6,668 bases of DNA from Anaerolineales bacterium. Lineage in GTDB: Bacteria > Chloroflexota > Anaerolineae > Anaerolineales > UBA6663. The stretch spans positions 1 through 6,668 of the forward strand of contig JAGOBN010000232.1 in the NCBI GenBank assembly GCA_017999235.1, written 5' to 3'. How positions within the stretch are numbered: position 1 is the stretch's first letter; the number at the start of each line of letters is the position of its first letter. Below are positions 1 to 5,912 of this stretch, in pieces. The notes beneath the pieces were generated by a model, which saw only the letters and a list, made by a program, of their open reading frames with translations, ran no database searches and was not told the DNA's origin. The translations under genes were made by a program, and so were the position numbers.

Positions 1-193
1 CCAGGCCCGGCTCAAAGACGGCGCGGCAGACGGCGGCGTCGAAATCCAGGGCGTGGGGCAGGATCAGCGGATCAACCACGGCTGTTTTGGCGTGGGAGAG
101 GGTCCAGCCCAGGTCAGTGTTGACGAAGAGCCTGCGCTGCAGCCAGCTTGTGCCAGTTTTATGATAGCCGATATGAACCAGCAAGTTGCTCAT
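1..193 (-). CDS. Sulfotransferase-like protein, N-terminal part (cut by left edge)
   Basis: Only the first 64 residues are in the window. The protein begins MSNLLVHIGYHKTGTSWLQ. The segment at residues 7-19, with K12, T13, G14 and T15, matches the phosphosulfate-binding P-loop of PAPS-dependent sulfotransferases, which in bacteria often reads HxGxxKTGTTxLQ at the extreme N-terminus. Such enzymes move a sulfuryl group from PAPS to a hydroxyl or amino group of a sugar, lipid or small molecule. The start is well supported: a GAGGA site (199-203) sits five bases upstream, and the ATG overlaps the TGA of the glycosyltransferase gene as ATGA (190-193), implying translational coupling. The PAPS 3'-phosphate site and catalytic residues lie outside the window, so the acceptor cannot be judged. 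The preceding glycosyltransferase suggests a glycan or glycolipid acceptor, which is inference. Confidence 0.8.
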   Translation of the reverse strand, partial: MSNLLVHIGYHKTGTSWLQRRLFVNTDLGWTLSHAKTAVVDPLILPHALDFDAAVCRAVFEPGL

Positions 194-1302
194 AGAAGTC
201 CTCGATAGAGTTCCAGGTGCTTTTGTGCCGACGCCTGCCACGTGAACTGGCGGGCGCGCGCCAGGCCGCGCTGGATGAACTGCTGCCGCCAGGCGCCGTC
301 CTCCAGCATCCGGCAAAGAGCCTCTGCCAGTTCTTCCGCATCCTGGGGAACGGCCAGCAGATGGGCCGCGTCCCCGGCAACTTCCGGCAGGGCGGTGACC
401 GCCGAGGTGATCACCGGCGCGCCGCAGGCCATGGCCTCCAGCACGGGCATGCCAAAGCCTTCGTAGAGGGAGGGGAAGACAAAGCAGGCCGCGCCCCGAT
501 AGAGGTCGGCCAGCCGGCTATCGTTCACCACGCCGGGCGCGATGACGGCATCGGCCACGCCCAGCCGGGCGCAGCGTTCCAGCATCCGGCGCCGGTTGGC
601 ATCATCTCTGCCGGCCAGGATCAGGCGATGGGGCAGGCGGCGGCGCTGACGCAGCAGGGCGAAGGCGTCCACCAGGGTTTCCACATTCTTGCGCGGGGCG
701 CACGGGCCGACATGCAGGATGTACGGCCCATCCAGCGGCGCAGGCGTGTTCCCTGGCCGGGGATGGAACAGTTCATGGTCGAGACCGTGGTGAATGGGCG
801 TGATCTGCGCCGGGTTCAGATCGAACCGGCGAGCGATCTCCTGGGCGGACCAGGCAGAGACGGTGATGACATGGGCCAGCCGCTCGCCGGCCGCGGCCAG
901 CCGCCGGCGGATGGTCTCCGCCCGCCCTTCCGGCACGCCCCAGGCCGGTTCTTCCACAGCGGCCGCGCCATGCACCGTGACCACCAACTTTTGCCGCCCC
1001 GCCTGCCAGTTTGCGGGCAGGTTGTGGTAGGGGTAGTGGATCAGCCCGCAGCGGGAGAGGCGCTGGGCCGCGGGCCGCAGCAGGCGCACATCCAGGCGGT
1101 CCAGCAGCCGGTGGCCGGGCTGGGGCGGCCGGTGATGGGCCAACCAAGCCGCCGGGGAGAGCGCCCGTCCCCGGCAGAGGATGCGCACATCGGGATCGCC
1201 AGAGCAGTCGGCGAATTGTAGAGCCAGTTGCGTCATGTAGCGAGCCACCCCGTCCATGCGCGCGTGGGGGATGCGGTCAGCGATCAGAACTTCACCCTTC
1301 AT
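190..1302 (-). CDS. GT4-family glycosyltransferase (GT-B fold)
   Basis: This 370-residue protein has the usual length of a retaining GT4 (glycosyltransferase group 1) enzyme, which transfers a sugar from a nucleotide-sugar donor. The N-terminal half carries DGVARYM (17-23), the usual acceptor-side pattern (V/A-x-R-Y) of this family, followed by VTVHG (108-112) and HVITVSAWSAQEI (144-156). The donor-binding half has HVGPCAPRKN (197-206), the typical G-x-x-x-x-R-K-N loop, and FPSLYEGFGMPVLEAM (276-291), in which E281 and E289 form the EX7E motif. No signal peptide or membrane segment is visible, so it is probably cytosolic or membrane-peripheral. The frame stays open upstream to 1452, but ATG 1302 is chosen because GAGGT (1308-1312) lies five bases before it and the residues before it are unlike the family. 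It overlaps the acyltransferase-like gene by 11 bases and the sulfotransferase gene by 4. Donor and acceptor sugars cannot be read from the sequence. Confidence 0.93.
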   Translation of the reverse strand: MKGEVLIADRIPHARMDGVARYMTQLALQFADCSGDPDVRILCRGRALSPAAWLAHHRPPQPGHRLLDRLDVRLLRPAAQRLSRCGLIHYPYHNLPANWQAGRQKLVVTVHGAAAVEEPAWGVPEGRAETIRRRLAAAGERLAHVITVSAWSAQEIARRFDLNPAQITPIHHGLDHELFHPRPGNTPAPLDGPYILHVGPCAPRKNVETLVDAFALLRQRRRLPHRLILAGRDDANRRRMLERCARLGVADAVIAPGVVNDSRLADLYRGAACFVFPSLYEGFGMPVLEAMACGAPVITSAVTALPEVAGDAAHLLAVPQDAEELAEALCRMLEDGAWRQQFIQRGLARARQFTWQASAQKHLELYRGLL

Positions 1303-2251
1303 CTGAGACCTCAATAACCGAACCCTGTGCTGAAGCGTCTGCCGCGTAGATTTTGGTGTCGTACAGGTGCCGCTGCATGTGATGCGCGCTGGCGGGCGAC
1401 AACGCCCAGAGGTGCGCCAGATGTTCGGCGTACTGCTGCACCAACAGTTCAACGCGCTGCGGTTGGCTCATATTAGGTGAACTATCGGTAAACGGCGGGT
1501 AGAACGTGATGCACAGTTTGCCATCCGCGCGCGGAACGGCTGTCACGGGCATGGCGCGCGCGCCGCTGGAGACCACCAGTTCAGCAAACCCCGTTTTGAA
1601 GTGACGCTTTCTGTTGTAGAAGGGGAGCGTCACCGCAACGGCGCCATAGGAGCCGTCCGGCAGGATATAGGCGATCCCGCCGGCGGTCAGCGCTTGTTGC
1701 GCATCGACCAAATCTTGCGCGCTCCTCAGCATCCTTTCCAGATCAGTCATGGCGTACCCGGCAGGCAACCGCCACCGTTTTGCATTCGCATAGACGCTTG
1801 GACCATCATACCCCCGCTGGCGCATGAAGGGGAAGATGGCTCGGTGCAAACCATAGTGGCTCAATAGCAACAGCACGCCGCGCCCGGCGCTGTGCGCCTG
1901 CTCGAACAACCCCCAGTTCTCGACCACAACATCGCGCTCGATCTCGGCCGCGCGCCATGCACCCCGCGGATTTGATCCGTAGCGCCACAGCAGCACTGTC
2001 TCTTCCAGCAGCAACTGCCGCACGGTGGGTGTGACCGGGTGGGTCGTCTCCAGCCCGGTGCGCTGCAGGAAGGTCTGCACCTGCGCGACCTGCCTGGGGA
2101 AGAACATTTGCTGCACCCGGCGGCTGCCCAATAGCCGGGCCGCCAGGGCGTAACCGGCCCGGAAAAAGAGGCCGTCCAGACCCAGGCGCGCGTTCATCTG
2201 GTACAGCCGCAGCCAGATGCGCTTGAAAGTACGTTTGAAGATGCGTTTCAT
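1292..2251 (-). CDS. LPLAT/LpxL-like acyltransferase homologue
   Basis: This 319-residue protein resembles the LpxL/HtrB branch of the lysophospholipid acyltransferase superfamily, which transfers acyl chains to lipid A or other lipids at the inner membrane face. Seen: a hydrophobic strand and His in GVLLLLSHYGLHR (125-137), an ILPDGSYG loop (196-203), PFYNRKRHFKTGFAELV (210-226), and GARAMPVTAV (230-239) like the family's G-A-x-x-x-P segment. The candidate catalytic His is H132, but the family's HX4D/E motif is not met: R137 occupies the acidic position. Activity or mechanism may therefore differ. The N-terminus (1-17) is a basic amphipathic stretch rather than a clear transmembrane helix, which would suit peripheral membrane binding. 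The ATG lies six bases after the NRPS-like stop, with GAGGG (2261-2265) overlapping the end of that gene as a possible ribosome site. The substrate is unknown, and a non-catalytic or divergent homologue is possible. Confidence 0.72.
   Translation of the reverse strand: MKRIFKRTFKRIWLRLYQMNARLGLDGLFFRAGYALAARLLGSRRVQQMFFPRQVAQVQTFLQRTGLETTHPVTPTVRQLLLEETVLLWRYGSNPRGAWRAAEIERDVVVENWGLFEQAHSAGRGVLLLLSHYGLHRAIFPFMRQRGYDGPSVYANAKRWRLPAGYAMTDLERMLRSAQDLVDAQQALTAGGIAYILPDGSYGAVAVTLPFYNRKRHFKTGFAELVVSSGARAMPVTAVPRADGKLCITFYPPFTDSSPNMSQPQRVELLVQQYAEHLAHLWALSPASAHHMQRHLYDTKIYAADASAQGSVIEVSDEG
1308..1312 (-). promoter_or_regulatory. Ribosome binding site deciding the glycosyltransferase start
   Basis: GAGGT on the minus strand, five bases before ATG 1302. 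It lies inside the end of the acyltransferase-like gene. It supports a 370-residue product rather than the 420-residue reading from 1452, which would place 50 residues with no family resemblance at the N-terminus. Confidence 0.7.
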
Positions 2252-2257
2252 TTCCCG

Positions 2258-5053
2258 TTACCCTCGGCCTTTCAGGAGGCGCCGCAGCCAGCCGGAAAGC
2301 GTCCTGGTCATGGATGCTTGTCGCCTACGAGGGGCGATTTCGCAGCCAGGATAGATGAAACCAAACCCATACCACCGGATCAGGGTCTGCGTCGGGCGTT
2401 CGCCGTCATCTCGCCAGCGTGCCTCGGGTACGCCGGTCACGGCATGGCGTTGGATCTGCAAGGGGCGGCCCTGCCAGGTATCGTCCAGTGCTTGTTTGGG
2501 CGGGAGGGCCTGCAGTGGATAAAAACGTGCGTTGTACTGGGCGTCCATCACCCCCAACCCCAGCGTCATCGGCGGCAGCCGAGGGTCAAAGGCGTGCTCG
2601 AATGTGGCGGATCTTTCTTCCGGCTGCGAGGCGAGTCCCCAGCCATCAACCATCCAGGCTCTGTCTCGAAGCCACTCTTCCCCCATCCCGGAACGCAGCA
2701 AGATTGCCGCCGGCCAGGCTGCCAGCTCTGCTGCGACCGTCGTCATTTCGATGGGCCAAAAGGCCAGGCGCGCCCCGGCCAGGTCGCCTTCATAGCATTC
2801 GCCTGTGATGCTATCCCACAGGCTGCTGCTCTCCATATCGCGCAGAATCGCGGTGCCGTTGACTATGCCCGCGTCGACATAGTGATACCGCTTGCCATCT
2901 ATCACCGGCGTAAAACCGACGCCGCTGCCGCACAGCCCACAGAATGCGATCATGTAATGTTCACCAGCCAATATCCCTTCAGCCACATGGTGGTAGAGCA
3001 TCTCACGCGCCAGCAGGCTGCGCCGCTGCCCATTGCGCTCGAACGAGATCAATTCGGTCGTGGGCGGCAGGTCTGTCTGGCTGAGGAGAAGTTCCTGGCT
3101 TGTCTCTGGGGTCAAGGGCGGGAGAGGGACGGCAAAGGCGAGCCGCCCGCGGCGATCGATGCGCTGGGTTGGCTCTTGCGCAGACGTCACCTGGTCACCG
3201 TCGGTCGGAGCCGTTGATGGGTGGCGCAGGATCTCCGCCAGCCTCTCAAGCGTGGGGCGGGCGGCCAGCAGGGTCAGATCAATGCGCTGCCCAAGCTGGC
3301 TTTCGATCTGCAACGCTAACCGCATGAAGTTCAGCGAGTCCATGCCCAGATCGCCAAAGTGATCCAGTACGCCGATGGGGGAGACGGCGATAAGCTCTTC
3401 GATCAACCCGGCCAGCCAGGTTTCCAGTTCGTCCCGGGGCACCACAAACGCCTGCGCCAGGTCTCTGCGCGCCCGGGGTGGGTCCGGCAACGCCTGGAGG
3501 TTAACCTTGCCGCCGGGTGTGGTCGGCAAGGCATCCAGAAAGACCACGTATTGGGGAACCATCACCTCCGGCAGGCGCTCCCGCAGGGCAGCGCGCAGCG
3601 TCCCGGCGGTGAGCTTTGCTGTCGGCTGCCGCACGGCGTAGGCCACCAGCACCTTCTCGCCCCGGGCATCGTCTCGGGGGACGACGACCGCTTCGACCAC
3701 GCCCGGACAGGTGCGCAGTGCGTGCTCGACTGCGCCCAACTCCACCCGCTGGCCGCGCACCTTGAGCATGGCGTTGCGCCGGCCCATGTGGACCAGGCTG
3801 CCGTCGCTATTCCTGCGGCCCAGGTCGCCCGTCAGATAGATGCGGCGCTCCCCGCCGTCGGGATCGGGCAGGAAAGCCGCCGCGGTCAATGCGGGCTGGT
3901 TCAGGTAGCCGGAGGCCAGGTAACGGCTGCGCACCGCGATCTCGCCGACTTCGTCCGGCCCCACCGGGCGATGGTCCGCATCCAGGAGCAGGACTTCTTT
4001 TCCTTCGACCGCAAAGCCGATGGGCGCGGTCGGCCCGGTGAGCGGTGTGTCACGATCCAGCGTGTGCTGGCAGACGTAATACATCTCGGCCCCAGCGTAG
4101 ATGTTGAGCAAGCGGGAGCCACCCGTGAAGGTGCGCCGGAAGGACTCGACATCCGCGGCCAGCAGCGGTTCGCCCCCCAGGATGACCAGCCTGAGATCGG
4201 GTAAACCGGCGCCAGCCTGGGCCAGCCGCTCCACCAGACGCCGGTAGAGGGCGGGGACGGAAAAGTAGATGGTGATTCGCTCCGCTTCCAGCCAGTCAAC
4301 CAGCCCGGCGACCCCGGCCTGCCGGGGATTGAACGGCGCAACGGCCGCGCCGTTCAGCAGCGCGCCCCAGATGGGCATCATGGCGGCCGAGAAGCTGCAA
4401 CTGATCAGGTGGGCGATGCGGTCATCGGCGCGCAGGGGCCAGGTATGCGCGATGGTGGCCATGAAGTGCAGCAGGTTGCGGTGGTTCTGCATCACGCCTT
4501 TGGGTTTGCCGGTCGAGCCGGAGGTGTAGTGTAGGTTCGCCAGCCGGTCAGGGCCGATGGAGAGGTCCGGGTTTGTCGCAGGCAGGTCAGGCGCGAGTGC
4601 GGAGAGGTTGATGATCGCGGCGTCGGCTGGCGCCAGGGTTTGCGCCAGCGCCAGATGTTCAGCGCTGGTGACGATCAGGCGGCACTGCGCGTCGGCCAGG
4701 ATCTCCTGGTTCATGGCCTCGGGCAGCATCAGGTCTACGGGCACGTAATAGCCGCCCGCCTTCAGGATGCCCAGCATGGCGATGATTTGGGCGGCGCCGT
4801 GCTCGAACAGAAAGCCGACGCTCTGGTCAAAGAGCGGGCCATGCTCACTCAACAGCGCGTGGGCCAGCCGGTTGGCCGCCCGGTTAAGCGCCCCATAGGT
4901 CAGCGAGGCAGCGCTGGCCATCACGGCCGGGGCGTCAGGCTCGCTGGCAGCCACCCGCTCGAACCGCGCTGGGATCGAGCTTTCGATCTCAGCGGGCCTG
5001 CGCCAGGGAACCCCGTCGATTAAGGCCAGATGTGGACTCTCTACAGCAGCCAT
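2258..5053 (-). CDS. NRPS-like protein: adenylation domain, carrier domain, DUF3179
   Basis: A 931-residue multidomain protein. Residues about 20-525 form an NRPS-type adenylation domain that would activate a carboxylic acid with ATP. Motifs seen are A1 LTYGALN (51-57), A2 LKAGGYYVPVD (97-107), A3 YTSGSTGKPKG (176-186), A6 near 370-394, A7 YLTGD (406-410), A8 GRRNAMLKVRGQRVE (424-438) and A10 GGKVN with K516. Residues about 533-612 are a peptidyl carrier domain with LGMDSL (569-574); S573 is the expected phosphopantetheine site. A Pro/Thr/Gln-rich linker (612-660) leads to a DUF3179 domain (about 660-905) with FCGLCGSGVGF (704-714), SLWDSITGE (744-752) and RFYPLQAL (843-850). No condensation, thioesterase or reductase domain is present. 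Departures from consensus: S222 replaces the amino-binding Asp (GrsA Asp235), and N427 replaces the Asp of the A8 GRxD hinge. The tail from 914 is basic and amphipathic. ATG 5053 has AGAGGA (5059-5064) five bases upstream. The product is not identifiable. Confidence 0.93.
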   Translation of the reverse strand: MAAVESPHLALIDGVPWRRPAEIESSIPARFERVAASEPDAPAVMASAASLTYGALNRAANRLAHALLSEHGPLFDQSVGFLFEHGAAQIIAMLGILKAGGYYVPVDLMLPEAMNQEILADAQCRLIVTSAEHLALAQTLAPADAAIINLSALAPDLPATNPDLSIGPDRLANLHYTSGSTGKPKGVMQNHRNLLHFMATIAHTWPLRADDRIAHLISCSFSAAMMPIWGALLNGAAVAPFNPRQAGVAGLVDWLEAERITIYFSVPALYRRLVERLAQAGAGLPDLRLVILGGEPLLAADVESFRRTFTGGSRLLNIYAGAEMYYVCQHTLDRDTPLTGPTAPIGFAVEGKEVLLLDADHRPVGPDEVGEIAVRSRYLASGYLNQPALTAAAFLPDPDGGERRIYLTGDLGRRNSDGSLVHMGRRNAMLKVRGQRVELGAVEHALRTCPGVVEAVVVPRDDARGEKVLVAYAVRQPTAKLTAGTLRAALRERLPEVMVPQYVVFLDALPTTPGGKVNLQALPDPPRARRDLAQAFVVPRDELETWLAGLIEELIAVSPIGVLDHFGDLGMDSLNFMRLALQIESQLGQRIDLTLLAARPTLERLAEILRHPSTAPTDGDQVTSAQEPTQRIDRRGRLAFAVPLPPLTPETSQELLLSQTDLPPTTELISFERNGQRRSLLAREMLYHHVAEGILAGEHYMIAFCGLCGSGVGFTPVIDGKRYHYVDAGIVNGTAILRDMESSSLWDSITGECYEGDLAGARLAFWPIEMTTVAAELAAWPAAILLRSGMGEEWLRDRAWMVDGWGLASQPEERSATFEHAFDPRLPPMTLGLGVMDAQYNARFYPLQALPPKQALDDTWQGRPLQIQRHAVTGVPEARWRDDGERPTQTLIRWYGFGFIYPGCEIAPRRRQASMTRTLSGWLRRLLKGRG

Positions 5054-5058
5054 ACAGA

Positions 5059-5065
5059 TCCTCTC
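5059..5065 (-). promoter_or_regulatory. Ribosome binding site of the NRPS-like gene
   Basis: GAGAGGA on the minus strand, five bases before ATG 5053, within the 16-base gap after the permease stop. It is the strongest Shine-Dalgarno match in the window. The gap leaves no room for a promoter, so the NRPS-like gene is probably read from the transporter transcript unless a promoter sits inside the permease gene. Confidence 0.7.
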
Positions 5066-5069
5066 AGCT

Positions 5070-5912
5070 TCATGATGTCTCCAGCCAGGGCATCAACCGT
5101 CGCCCCAGAAAATCCAGCCCGTTGGTGAACAGCAAGCCCAGCACTGCAATCACCACCAGCCCGGCGTACATGCGGCCAGTTGCCATGGTGGACCAGGAGA
5201 TCCAGATCAGGTAGCCCAGCCCGCGGTCGGCGGCCACGAATTCGGCGGCGATGATGATCAGCAGCGAATTGCCCAGGGCCAGCCGCAGCCCCGTAAAGAT
5301 CGCTGGCAGGCTGGCCGGCAGGATCACGTGGGCGAACAAGGCCCAGCCTTGCGCCCCGTAGTTGCGCCCGGCCAGCAGCAGCACCGGCTCGATGCGCATG
5401 ACGCCCTGGGCGGTGGTGATCAGCGTCAGGTAGAAGCCGGTAATTGCCACCATCGCCACCTTGCTGGCCTCCCCCAGGCCAAAGACCACCAACAGCAGCG
5501 GCAGGAGGGCAATCTTTGGAATCGGGTAGGTCGCCGCCACTAGCGGGTCAACCACCGCGCGTAGGCCCCGGTAGCGGCCGATCAACAGGCCGATGACGAT
5601 CCCCGGCCCGGCTCCGATCAAGAAGCCCCACACCACCCGGGAGAGGGAGGCACCGGTGTGACGAGCTAACTCCCCGGACGCCGCCATTTGCCACAGCACG
5701 CGGCTGATCTGGCTGGGCGGCGGGAAGAAACGGCCATCCAAAATCCCGACCCGCACGACCACTTCCCAGAGGAGCAGCGCCAGCATAGGTGAGAGGACCG
5801 TGAGCGCCCGGTAGGCGAACTCGCGGTGCCGCAAGCGTTGGGGCTGCGCGCTTCGGCCATAAACGCGTCGTTGTTGATTGGCGCTTGCACTATCGGGCAT
5901 GGTCCACCCCAT
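5070..5912 (-). CDS. ABC importer permease, nitrate/sulfonate/taurine (TauC/SsuC) type
   Basis: An integral inner-membrane subunit of 280 residues, normal for the SsuC/TauC/NrtB family that takes up small anions, sulfonates or related compounds. Hydrophobic segments are visible near residues 36-56, 92-113, 132-147, 150-168, 205-227 and 247-264. The cytoplasmic EAA loop that contacts the ATPase is at about 181-199 (AGRNYG...VILP), with G186, L198 and P199 in the expected spacing. FFPPPSQI (62-69) and FGLGEASK (144-151) are typical of the family. The first ATG (5912) has AGGA only three bases away. A second in-frame ATG at 5900 has GGGGTGG (5904-5910) in front, so either start is possible, and the basic N-terminus (1-35) gives no help. 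It overlaps the end of the ATPase gene by 23 or 11 bases and is probably translationally coupled to it. The transported substrate cannot be assigned, because no substrate-binding protein is in view. Confidence 0.94.
   Translation of the reverse strand: MGWTMPDSASANQQRRVYGRSAQPQRLRHREFAYRALTVLSPMLALLLWEVVVRVGILDGRFFPPPSQISRVLWQMAASGELARHTGASLSRVVWGFLIGAGPGIVIGLLIGRYRGLRAVVDPLVAATYPIPKIALLPLLLVVFGLGEASKVAMVAITGFYLTLITTAQGVMRIEPVLLLAGRNYGAQGWALFAHVILPASLPAIFTGLRLALGNSLLIIIAAEFVAADRGLGYLIWISWSTMATGRMYAGLVVIAVLGLLFTNGLDFLGRRLMPWLETS

Noticed and set aside
217..1221. Long plus-strand open frame of 334 codons opposite the glycosyltransferase gene
   Set aside because: It mirrors a convincing GT4 gene, its translation is rich in Gly, Arg, Gln and His with no family motif, and GC-rich genes commonly leave open frames on the other strand.
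1303..1452. Upstream extension of the glycosyltransferase to the ATG at 1452
   Set aside because: The extra 50 residues do not resemble the family and lie entirely within the acyltransferase-like gene; ATG 1302 has a proper ribosome site.
2930..2941. Selenocysteine at the DUF3179 CxxC motif
   Set aside because: Both codons are read directly as TGT and TGC; no in-frame TGA exists until the gene's end.
2318..3217. Plus-strand open frame of 299 codons opposite the DUF3179 region
   Set aside because: No recognisable motif, and it lies antisense to conserved DUF3179 sequence. The same reasoning applies to the plus-strand frame at 3359-4204, which is opposite the adenylation and carrier domains.
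3901..4341. Minus-strand frame of 146 codons inside the adenylation domain
   Set aside because: It is in a different frame from the motif-bearing adenylation domain and has a Ser/Arg/Pro-rich composition typical of a frame shadow.
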